From the NCBI RefSeq assembly GCF_902635505.1, contig NC_045429.1, positions 426,897,669-426,961,668 on the forward strand: 64,000 nucleotides of DNA, read 5' to 3'. The notes beneath the pieces were generated by a model. It saw nothing but the letters and a program-made list of their open reading frames with translations, made no database searches and was not told the origin of the DNA. The position numbers and the translations under genes were made by a program. This stretch comes from Sarcophilus harrisii. Taxonomy: Eukaryota; Chordata; Mammalia; Dasyuromorphia; Dasyuridae. Positions 22,615 through 32,844 of this stretch are shown here, one piece after another. Positions within the stretch are counted from its first letter, which is position 1; each line of letters begins with the position of its first letter.

Positions 22615-22990
22615 CACGTAGGATCATTATGGCACATCTAGAGCATCTAGTCTCCTTAATATCCTGGAGGATGCAATTTCCTGTGACTTTTTTTTACTCA
22701 TTTGTAGACAATTTTTCCTCTTCATCATGACCACGTTGAACTAGGAGTCAACTTCTCCCCCATATTTGTAGGTAAGAACCATGTGGAAGTCCAGAGACCT
22801 CAAGTCTTTACTTTTAAGTAGGATCTAGTCTAGCTTAATTTCCTCGACCGCCCAATTTTTTGTATTTTTCTTTTTTTTACTCATTTGTAGAGGTCTTCCC
22901 CTTTTCGTGACTATGTAAGACCAGACGTTGAGACTCCCCGTAATAGCTGCCTAAAAGACGAAGAAAACGGACAACTACCAACTGCTGCCA
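22615..22990 (+). repeat. Diverged tandem duplication upstream of the SNX27 promoter
   Basis: A 21-base string (eight T, then ACTCATTTGTAGA) occurs exactly at 22688-22708 and again at 22871-22891, 183 bases apart. Flanking sequence also aligns loosely: GTAGGATC and ATCTAGTCT elements before each copy, and a run of C/T-rich sequence followed by a GTTGAAC or GTTGAGAC segment after each. This fits two diverged units of about 185 bases, the second abutting the CpG island. Confidence 0.6.
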
Positions 22991-23048
22991 AAAGAACCAT
23001 CCTCGCAGACCTCCCTGAATTAGAAGAGCTCCCGAAGCCAGTCGAAAA

Positions 23049-23057
23049 GGCGGGAAA
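23049..23057 (+). promoter_or_regulatory. E2F-like site
   Basis: GGCGGGAAA, the reverse of TTTCCCGCC, matches the E2F core. It lies 10 bases before the first ACTACA motif inside the SNX27 CpG island. The motif is short and binding is inferred only. Confidence 0.45.
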
Positions 23058-23066
23058 GGGAAATCA

Positions 23067-23082
23067 ACTACAACTCCCGACA
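23067..23082 (+). promoter_or_regulatory. ACTACAACTCCC motif (ZNF143/THAP11 type), copy 1
   Basis: ACTACAACTCCCGACA matches the ACTACA-N-N-TCCC core of the ZNF143/THAP11 promoter element, which is common in CpG-island promoters of ubiquitously expressed genes. A second copy lies 97 bases downstream in the same orientation. The 3' half of the long consensus (AGAATGC) is absent. Confidence 0.5.
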
Positions 23083-23163
23083 GGCTCCGCTCCTGAAGGT
23101 GACATCACCGCCCGGCCTCGCCTCCTGTCCCCCGTCTCCCCCGCAAGGAACACTCCGGCATAA

Positions 23164-23178
23164 ACTACATTTCCCGAG
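23164..23178 (+). promoter_or_regulatory. ACTACATTTCCC motif (ZNF143/THAP11 type), copy 2
   Basis: ACTACATTTCCCGAG, second copy of the same core, same strand, about 190 bases before the SNX27 ATG. Recurrence of an otherwise infrequent 12-mer pattern within 100 bases supports a real site pair, though binding is not shown. Confidence 0.5.
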
Positions 23179-23236
23179 AGGCCTCGCGCCGCCTAACAAC
23201 CCTCCTCCCCTTGTTCCTCTCGGACAACGCCGCTGG

Positions 23237-23250
23237 GCGCGCGCGCGCGC
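23237..23250 (+). repeat. (GC)7 alternating tract
   Basis: Fourteen bases of uninterrupted GC dinucleotides in the CpG island, a sequence type able to adopt Z-DNA. It probably lies in or near the 5' UTR of SNX27. Confidence 0.85.
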
Positions 23251-23287
23251 TCGCTGGCTCGGCCTCCCGAGGGGAGGGAGCGTGTAA

Positions 23288-23656
<369 letters not shown>

Positions 23657-25329
23657 TGAGTATCGGGGCCCCGGCCCATCCCCCGCCCCCGCCCCCCGGG
23701 GCTCGGGCGCTGCGGCGCTCCCCGCGGCGGCCGGAGACACCCCCGGAGCCCCGGCGGGGCCCATCCCTCTGCCCCGGGGCCGGCCCGGCGGGAGCCCGCG
23801 CCCCCTCGCTCTCCGCCCGCGCCCCTCGGCTCCTGCCGGCGCCGGTGCCGTGACAGCCGCTCGTCTGTCGCGCCCGCCGCGTGTGCTCCGGGCCGCCCTC
23901 TCCCTTCTCCTCGAAGCCCTTCTCTGCCTGGGCATCCCCTCCCGTGCCCTTGTGCCCCGCCGCCGTCCCTGGGCTTCCTTTTGTCTCGGATGCGGCCCCG
24001 CTTCGGGCAGCCTCGAGTCCCTCTCGCGCCTGGTGGCATTTTCCATTCCCTTGCCCTACATCCTGTTCTTGGTTCCCCTCACCCCCCGTCTTGTAAGTTT
24101 TACGCCTCTGCCTTTCTGCCCATCGTGGCCCCGGCCCTCCCCCGCCCCTCCGGCCGTCTGGGGGGCTGTGGCATCGTCAGTCCGGGATTTGCACTTGAAG
24201 GTTTAAAAAGTGTGTGTGTGTGTGTGGGCGCGCGTGTGTCCGTGCGGGAGGCCCCCCCCCCACCGTGTCCTTCACTCCGCTATTTCTGTACTGCCTGTAT
24301 TCCCACCGCTTTCCTCTCGCACCTCTTTCTCTGACTGACTTGCGTCCTCCTCCTTAGCAGAATATTCCGTCTGGGCTCCGTGTTTTCCCCAAATTCCCTT
24401 TCCACCCCAGCAGTCCCTCCCTCCCTTCAGGCCCTCACCTAGTAGAACCGTTGGGTAGGCCAGGGTTTAAGAGGCGGCAGTATCCTGAAGGTGTGTCTGG
24501 GGAATGAAGCGGCCCCTTCTTCTTCAGCATTGGCCTCCTCCTGTGGCACTTTCCCCTTGGCGTTCCTCATCCTTCCTATCTCAGTGACAAGGCTCCTTGG
24601 CCAGGTGAATGTTTTCTTCTTTTTTTCTCCACTTTCAAAGAGTTCTGCTGTTTCTCAGCCTGGTGTGCCAGGATATTAATCTCAAGGAGATCCGGGCACT
24701 AAGACCTGTATTGCACTGGTGATCCTTCTTTTTCCATTACCTGAGCCTAGAATTCTGTTCTTTCCAGATTACAGAAAATGCCTCTTATCCTCTCCCGTTA
24801 GCAGCTCTTGGGAGTCAGTTTCCTTTCCCTGTGGAAGTTCATGTTAGGTTTATTTGCATTTATTTTTGATTTTCAAAGTCCACAAAGCTTCCCTGGGCAC
24901 CATATAATGGAAAAAAGTGGCAATTGCATCACAGAACTGAACTAATTGGGAAACCTTGAAAACTCATCTGTACAACTTCCTTCTGCTGTTCCAAATTCAA
25001 ATCTTGTCCTTTGTTGTATCTTGTTTGGTCATGCTGAGTATGAATAATAAAAAAAAAAAGTCAATTAAGTAGACCCTAATACTTTTTGAAAAAATTAATA
25101 TTTTTGTTTTTATATCTCCTTCATTTCTGAATATTCCCTAGTAATTCCTTCTAAACACAGATTTTTTACAAAGGGAAAATAAGCAAGATTAACTAGCACT
25201 TCAACTGAGTTTGACCATCTATATACTTTTTCACATCCACAGTCCCAATTTTCAGAAAGGCAAAGAGGTAATTTTCTCATCTCTCCTTTGGGTCTGGGCT
25301 TAATCATCATAATCACTTAAATTCAGTTA

Positions 25330-25650
25330 TGGCTTTTTTTGTCTTTGTTCTTTTCAGTTACATTATATTAATCATGTATATTGTTTTTCTGATTCTGCTT
25401 CCTTTAGACTCAATATCAGTTCATATAAATCTTCCCAAACTTCTTAGAATTCTTCATGCTCATAATTTCCTCATGGTACAATAATATTCCATTACATTCC
25501 CGAGCCGTTAATTGGTTCAGCTCTTTTCTTACTAGTTCATGGGAGTCCACCTTGTTTCCACTTTTTTGCTACCACAGAAAGTGTAGCTATGAACATTTTG
25601 GTGGGTATGGGTAGATTTAACTTAAGGGGAATGTTTGGTTGCTAGAGGAA
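25330..25650 (-). mobile_element. L1 fragment, ORF2 C-terminal region
   Basis: ATCAGTTCATATAAATCTTC, TGGTACAATAATATTCCATT, GCTACCACAGAAAGTGTAGC and ATGAACATTTTGGTGGGTAT are antisense L1 blocks in order. Confidence 0.7.
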
Positions 25651-28289
25651 GAAGGGCACAGCAAGGATTTCATTTCCTAGTTTTGATCATGGTTGGTGAC
25701 CGTGCTTATTTTCCTATAGAAATGTGTATGCTTATTCTCAGAAATATTCCAGTTCTTCCCTGTAAAATGTTTTAAGAGAGCTTCTCTATTTTTCAGATAG
25801 GTGTCAGGGATAGGTAAAGGTAATCATTGTATAGCTGTGGCTTAAATTGCCTGTGATCTTGATCCTGTAAGTTTCCACATAGTTTTTTTTTTAAATGTCA
25901 TTTGTATTTTGTTTTTTCCTTCAAAAGAATTAGTTGTGTTTTTCCATTTTATACAGTTGTTTGGACAGTTTATAGTGTTATGAGTAGGCAGAGGAACTTA
26001 TAATTTAGGACTAAAAGGTATGGGAGTTTGTATATAAGTGAAATTGTTTACTTTTTAAAAACATCTATTCACAAAGGCATTTTTTACACTGGGGATATGG
26101 CATCGTGTTTGGGTTGAGTTTAGCATTGTTCACTTCGTCCTCTACAAAACAGTATCGGATTTAGGAATTTGTTTTATCATAAGGCTTAGTTTTGCAGTGG
26201 GCATAGGATTTCTGGGCTCTCAATCTTACTGCATACTCAAAGCCTTCCTGTTTAGTTTCCACCTAGTAATCTTTCCCAATGTAACATACATTGAGTGTAA
26301 CTTTCTTTGATCTAAATGTACCCTCAGGCTAAAGAGTGAAGAGTTTGTCCAAAAAATAGAACCAAAATAAATATGTCTGCACTTAGTCGGGAAAGAATTG
26401 TTGACTGCAGGTTAATTTTCTTTGGATTAATTTATTTCTGAAGGCTCATGACTGATTTCTTGTTGCCCTGAGGAAGGCTTTGGATATGGAATTTGTGGTT
26501 TGGATATGGAATTTGTATTTTCCCTCCATATTTTTGAGAGCTTATCTTTGTTACTTGGTGTGCTTGTCTTAGTCTCTTGGGTATATGTTTTGTTGGAAAT
26601 AGAATTTGCAGCCTTCAGTCAGTTAAGTCTGTTAATAGAGTAAGTGAAGGTCATGCTAATGCTTTGTCATTTTGGATTACTTGATTGGAATCCCATTGAT
26701 GGGCAATTGCCAGTCATCATAGTGTTTATGGTGGAGAAAATATACCTTTTATCTCAGATCTTTTGCCCATGAAATTAAGCATTAGGAAATGCCTGCTGAA
26801 AGTCAGTTAATTTTTTACAACTTTTTAAAGAGAATTACCTGGTCATAAAATTTTTTGGCTTCACTCCATAAGAATGTCTGGAGTAGTGGCCATTACAAGT
26901 TAAGTTTAAGAATAAAACCTTAACTTTAATTGGTTAAAACCTCTTAAAAGAACTGCTTTCTCTAATGTGGCATGATTCGCTCTCAGTTAGTTTTGACAGT
27001 GAAATATTTGTGTATTTTATTACTAGAATTCTTTATTAAATCTTTATTGTTATGTTTACTGTGGGATATGCCAGAAGGAACCAAAGCTGTACTTAGAAAA
27101 TTGATTTAATTGTTAATCTTTTTATGTCCTAATCTGTGTGGAAAAGCAGTGAAATATTACATAGAATAGTAAAGTAGAGTGACTGTAATATCAAGATTAA
27201 CTTTACTTTTGTAGCTCCACTCATATCAATTACTTCCTTGATCTAAGATGCTGCACTATCAACTTATTTATTTTACTCTGAACAGAGTTCCTTGATTTTT
27301 CTAGAAAAAATTGTGGCATAGAATTTAGTAGGTATATTTGATTCTCCTCCTGTTCTTTCCAACGACTTGTCATTTTGACCTCTTTGCAGTTCAGCTGTGT
27401 CTTTGTAAACTCAGGTGGGAGGAGAAATTTGGTGAGCACTCAGATAGTGTCAGATCATTTAATAGCTTTGTATTTGACTTCATCCTCTTAATTATTTTCT
27501 AAGTTGTGAGACAGATGACTTAAATAAGTAATTTGTGTCCTTGTTATCTTTACTCAATTGACTGCTAGTGAAGCAACTATATCCATCATAATTATAAACC
27601 CAGGAAATAACTTAGTTTTGTAGAGATCGTGGAAAACAATAAAAATAAATCCAGAAATAGTACTTCCTTTCAGAAATAGTTCCCATAGCAGTACGAAGAC
27701 AAGGAGGGAGGCCTTTGTGAGTACCTGCATATTTGCCTCTTTGTATGGATTAGGAAGGTTGCTGGGACCAGCTCTTTCCACTCATATTGGCTTGGGATAC
27801 CTTGCATTCAGATGATGTCTACACTTTGTTTCTGATGTGGACTTGTTAATATGTCCCCTAAGGCAACAAATTACTAATGAAATGAGTCTCATTGGGAAAT
27901 CCTATGATCTGACAAAGAAGCAAAGTGACTTAATTGACACAGTGAATTCATTGTGATGCTTAAAACCTGTGTACATCATCCCTATTTAACTGTACTGGTT
28001 CTGCCTGTGCCTGTTAAAGCTCATTTGGTTAGAACTTAAGTTTTAATGAATCTAAGGTTTTGATCTGAGTCAATTAGATTCACTTTACCCCTAATCTTGG
28101 CTAAATTTCCTAAAAATGAATACTGTGAAGCAAACAGATGAAATACCTTAGATATATATATTCCTATATCTTTACAACCAGAAGAATAGCTCAAGGGAGA
28201 TGCTCTACCAACTCCAGAGTGTGAGCATTCCCTTGGGATCTAGCCAGTGGTCCTGTTTTCTCACCATATTATCTCCCTTAGCATTCTAA

Positions 28290-29430
28290 TTCACTCCCAT
28301 GACTTATAACTACTCTTTCATAGCAGTTAACTCTCACACCTGTTTTCTGTCTGGAACTTACATCTAGTTTCAGACACATACCTCTGTTTTATAGGATATT
28401 TGCACCCAGATGTCCTCTAGCATCTCAAGCTCAATTCCTAATCTAAGCTTGTACCATTTTTCCCTATACCTAATTGTTTTCCTAATTTCTGACTTGAATT
28501 TTATTACTCATGTAGTTTCATGTTTGAAACCTTGGGGTTTTCTTGTATTGTTTTCTCTTGTTTTCCTATCTACTTAGTGACCCAAGCCATTTAGATTTCA
28601 CTAGTGTGATAGAACATTTCAAATCTCTCCAATGTCTTTGGCTTCAGATCTTTAGGGATTCTCTATGGAATACTAGGTAAAGTTTAGGCTCTTTGGCATT
28701 CAGGGCACTTCACCATTTGGTGCCATCCTGCCCTTATTGTTTTTAGATGATTTCAGTAAACAAAAATTTTATTTTTCCTCCCTCCCCATTGAGGGAGAAT
28801 AATGAAAAACAAAACTCTTGTAATAGATAAGCTTAGTCAAGCAAAACTCTCTCCCACTGTGGCCATATTTTAAAAATATGCCTCCCTTTGAGCCCAGTAC
28901 CTCTTGGTCAGGATGTGGACAGCTGGCTCATCATGGCTCCTTTAATGGTGTGGTTTGCCATCCCCTTTTCCAGCCTTCTAATTCTCTTCTTTGTACTTGT
29001 TATTTATCTCAAACTGGATTATTTTGTACCCAGAATATAACCTGTAATGCCTTGCTTTTGGGGTTTTTTTCATGTTATTCCCTGTGCCTGGAATGTCTTT
29101 CTTCCTTCCCCCACTTATTTCCTCTCTCCTCGCCATGATCTGCCTATTGGATTACTATCGGTCCTTTTAAGTCCCAATTCAGATGCCATTCTTCCATAAA
29201 ACCCTTCTCTCAGTTGCATCCGGTGATGACCTTCCCCCTTGGACCTTTACATAACACATGATTTTGTAACTCTAATGCAGTTGGGTAATAATGTGTATTT
29301 TACTCATCTGGATTTGTCTTATTCCTCCACTTGACTGTAAGCCTCATAAGGACAGGAAATATGTCTTAATATAAACTTTGTATCTTCTTCAGCACCTGTT
29401 TTCCATGGGACACTTAGTAGAAATTTGTGT
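28290..29430 (+). mobile_element. L2 LINE, interrupted by an L1 fragment
   Basis: Left part 28290-28736 includes CAGGGCACTTCACCATTTGG and GGTGCCATCCTG; right part from about 28957 includes TTATTCCCTGTGCCTGGAAT, TCCATAAAACCCTTCTCTCA, GACTGTAAGCCTCATAAGGA and the terminal block. The junctions share GCCATCC. Sense orientation with the gene. Confidence 0.75.
28737..28955 (-). mobile_element. L1 3' UTR fragment inside L2
   Basis: TTTTATTTTTCCTCCCTCCC, ACTCTTGTAATAGATAAGCT, TAGTCAAGCAAAACTCTCTC and CACTGTGGCCATATTTTAAA match the antisense 3' UTR of the older L1 at 37125-37400. GCCATCC stands on both sides. Confidence 0.6.
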
Positions 29431-30859
29431 AAAGGAATCAGTGGTATCTTATTTTGTATGTGAATGGCAGAGCATGGTTCTGTGTGCATAAAATCTATGA
29501 TATCTGGTTAAGAGATTGGTCTCTTTTTTTGCCAGAAGGGAAAATTGTGGCATAAGGAGTCTGAGCTTTCTCAAAGACTGAACCAGATTTAAGAGTTTCA
29601 GTATCTATTTCTTGTATTGTGTCAGGTTTTATTTTTTGGCTTTTTTTTTTTTTTTTTTAGGTGGAGGAAAAATTTCACATTCTAACTCTTTGATGTAAGA
29701 GGGCAGCTAATAGAGAGCAACTGGAATCTTCCAATATGTTTCAAGCCCCAAATTATTGTAATTTGATTTTTGAATTCCTTAGGAATAGAAATAAGCTGTC
29801 AGTTTCATCTTTAATCTGTAGATGTAGGGTCTGGCATCTCTCCTGGCTCTGTCACTTTTCTGCTCATTGCCCTGTGGATCTATTTCTTTAACTCACAAGT
29901 GTTACCTTTAATCTTTTTCCTTTTAGCATGTTGTATATTGGTGGGAGTTAAAGGAATTAAAGACCAAAAACAATCTATTTAAATACCAAGGGTCACTTTC
30001 CTCTCCCATGTTTAATTTCAAAATGAAAGTCAAAGAAAAACATTTCAAACAAATACAAGGATTAATGATGACAAGCAAGTTAATTTTCTTTGCTGGAAAT
30101 GTCATTCAGGACACTAAGAAGGTTAAGTGTTCTAGTGTGAAATGAGTCAAGTATTAGGTAATATATGTACACCTGGGATTCATTGGTAATTACTAATTCT
30201 TTTGGCCCCTGCCAACTAAATAATATTCTTATATTAGTTGAGGAAATAGACTTAATCAGCAGAATATTTAAGGACCTGAGCAAGAAATAAGGAATTCTGC
30301 AAGAGTATGGCTGTTTTATTTTCACCTATGAACTTTCATTGTTAGAGAAGTCTCCTTTGGAGTGATTTGTCCTTTAAGCTATCTGACACTCTTCAGCCAT
30401 GATTGTCAGACTTTATAGTAAGTTTTCAAAAAGAGGGCTGAATCCATCATGAACTTGAGATATAAGTTATGAGCTTATTCCACTTTGGAAAAGTACAGGG
30501 TGATCTGCAGGAGCATGGTGGCGTTTGCTTATGCAGTTTGTTCTCTCAGCTGGTTGCAAGGAAGGCTGCCTGCCAAAAAGTCACCTTACAGAAATGGGCA
30601 GCAGCTTAACTAGATGGACTTTGAAAAAAAATAGTGTTGGTATTTTTGGAAGGTGCTATGTATTCTGCATTGAGTTCTGTTGTTTGATATATTTAAGCAG
30701 AGAGATTTATTAAATAAAAACATTTTGTTCACTGTCTGATTTTGAGAATGGAAGTTTTGAAAACATTTGGCTCCCAGCTTCTCCTGCAGATAAGCTATTT
30801 GAGGTGTGTGGTTCCTCATCTTCCCATCTCTGTTCCCTTAAGCTTCCTAATATCATTAT

Positions 30860-31270
30860 CTTCTCTTCTCTTTTTTTTTCCCCTCCCTTTCTCATAGAAT
30901 CATCCCTACTACATACTGAATTTGTCCCTTGCTTCCATTCTTTCCATTTTCTCCAGGATGTTGTTGTGGTAAACATTCTCTCTTTCTTCTCCCTCCCTCT
31001 CTCTCCTTCTCTCTATCTCTGTCTGTCTGTCTCTATCTCTCTCTGTCTCCCTCCTTCCCTCTTCCTCCTCTTTTTTCTTCTCTTCTTCCTCTTTTGTTCT
31101 TTTTATCATCCTCCTCCTCTGTCTCTCTCTTCCACCTTCTCTTTCTCCCTCACCCCTCTCTCTCCTCTGCTTTCCTTCCTCTTTTTCTTTACTCCATCCT
31201 TTATTCTCCTTGCTTTTCTCTTTCCCTGCCCCACTCCCATGTTTCTTCAGTTTCTTTCTCCACTAATTCA
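30860..31270 (+). repeat. Long CT-rich low-complexity tract
   Basis: About 400 bases of irregular TC, TCTG, CTCC and TTCC repeats. It creates a 212-codon Ser/Leu/Phe-rich open frame on the + strand and a Glu/Arg-rich one on the - strand; both are composition artefacts. Confidence 0.85.
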
Positions 31271-31599
31271 TTCCTACCTCTCTACACATCTACCAAGTTC
31301 ACTCTACACTTTAAAAACATCTGTCTTTGGCCCTTCTGCCATATCATCTATAACCCAGTCTTTCTGTTCTTCATTGCTAGAATGTGTTTCAGTGCATCAC
31401 ATAAACCCTGATAGATACACAGGTCAGTCTCTCTCAATGTAGAATCCTGGAAACAAGAGAGCCTAGAAGAGTGATTGCAATCAATATTACATGAAGTCTT
31501 AACTCTTGAGTACTTGACTGTTCATTAAGAGAGGAAGGATGTGTAATTTAACTTTAATATCAGTGTCCACAGCTTTTAAAAAAATGTTAATAAAAATAA

Positions 31600-31800
31600 T
31601 TCACATTTAGGCTCCTTAAGGTTTACAAAGTGCTTTACACATATCCTCTTCCATAATCTTCACAATAGCCTTGGGAGGTAAGTGCTATTATCCCTATTTT
31701 ACAAGTGAAGAAGAGTCTCACAGCTCCTGTCTGAGTAGGAGTCAAACTCTGGTCTTCCTGACTCCAAGTCCATCTCATTCACTGTGCCACAACATCCATC
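31600..31800 (-). repeat. MIR SINE
   Basis: TTTACAAAGTGCTTTACACA, CACAATAGCCTTGGGAGGTA, ATTATCCCTATTTTACAAGT and a terminal CTGACTCCAAGTCCATCTCA follow antisense MIR. Confidence 0.75.
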
Positions 31801-31809
31801 TGAAATTGT

Positions 31810-32500
31810 CTTTATTTATAAGTTGTGATTATTGTGTGAGTTGGCCTATGGATTCTGCTTTTTTCAGAGTTATCTATTACTTTATACAAATCTTTCCAAA
31901 TTTCTTTGAATTTTTCCTATTTATTTATATTATTAAATTTTTTTTTGGGGGGGGGGGGGCAATTGAGGTTAAGTGACTCATCCAGGGCCACAGCTAGTAA
32001 GTGTTAAGTGGCTAAAGTCAGATTTGAACTCAGGTGCTGCAGACTCCATCTGCTCTATCTCCTTAGCCATGGAGCTGCCTCAAATTCTTCCTATTTATTG
32101 AGTTCCTTATGGCACAAAATATTATATATATTCATTGACTACAACTTAACTATTCTCTAGTCGTTGGGCATACTATTTATTTTCAACATTTAGCTCAGTG
32201 CTCCTAGCATTATATTTGTACAAATAAGTCTTTTCTTGCTTTCAATCAATTCTTTCTGATATAAGCTTAGTCAAAGCTTTGGGTCAAAGATAGTAAATAA
32301 TTCTGTGACTTTTTTTTGCGTGTTTTTTAGTTTATTTTCCATCATAACTGTACCAAGGGACAGCTGGAGCAGCCAGTGAATTAGTATGCCAGTTTTTCCA
32401 CAGCTTTACCAACACTGAATTTTTCCTTTTACCATCTTGCCAGTTTGATGGGTGTGCAGTAATTCCTCATGGTTTTTTAAATTTGCATTTTTCTTATTGT
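31810..32500 (-). mobile_element. L1 fragment, ORF2 C-terminal region, interrupted by a SINE
   Basis: Antisense L1 order on both sides of the SINE: ATACAAATCTTTCCAAATTT on the left; GCACAAAATATTATATATAT, a block like AGTCGTTGGGCATACTATTT and CCAACACTGAATTTTTCC with GTGTGCAGTAATTCCTCA on the right. Confidence 0.55.
31935..32087 (-). repeat. Marsupial SINE inserted in an L1 fragment
   Basis: T-run and G-run, then GGCAATTGAGGTTAAGTGAC, CAGCTAGTAAGTGTTAAGTG, GATTTGAACTCAGGTGCTGC and GCCATGGAGCTGCCTC. The repeat TTCCTATTTATT at 31914-31925 and 32088-32099 (17 bases with one mismatch if extended leftwards) is its target duplication. Confidence 0.8.
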
Positions 32501-32844
32501 TTGTTGTTAATTTTATTGACAAAATTATCCAAGCTCAGGCCAGTAAGCATATATTAAGTATCTTCTAAAGTACCCAAGGCCTTTTGAGGATATAAAGACA
32601 GAATCAAAAATATTCTCTGTCTGTCAAAGAAATGTAAACAATATATATGATGATTTTTTGAGGAAGGAGCAATCACTATTAATGTTACCAAAGGTTTTGC
32701 ATAGGAAATGCCATATAGTCTGAATCTTGAGTACGTTCTAGGTACCAGAAACACTGTGTATAAGGGACTGAAGCAAGAGATTGAGTGCTGAGTTAGGGAA
32801 AGATCGAGTAGATCATAGACTGTGGAATAAGCCTGAGAAGTTGG

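Noticed and set aside
30804-31442. 212-codon open frame rich in Ser, Leu and Phe, and the Glu/Arg-rich frame opposite
   Set aside because: Both are products of the CT-rich low-complexity tract.
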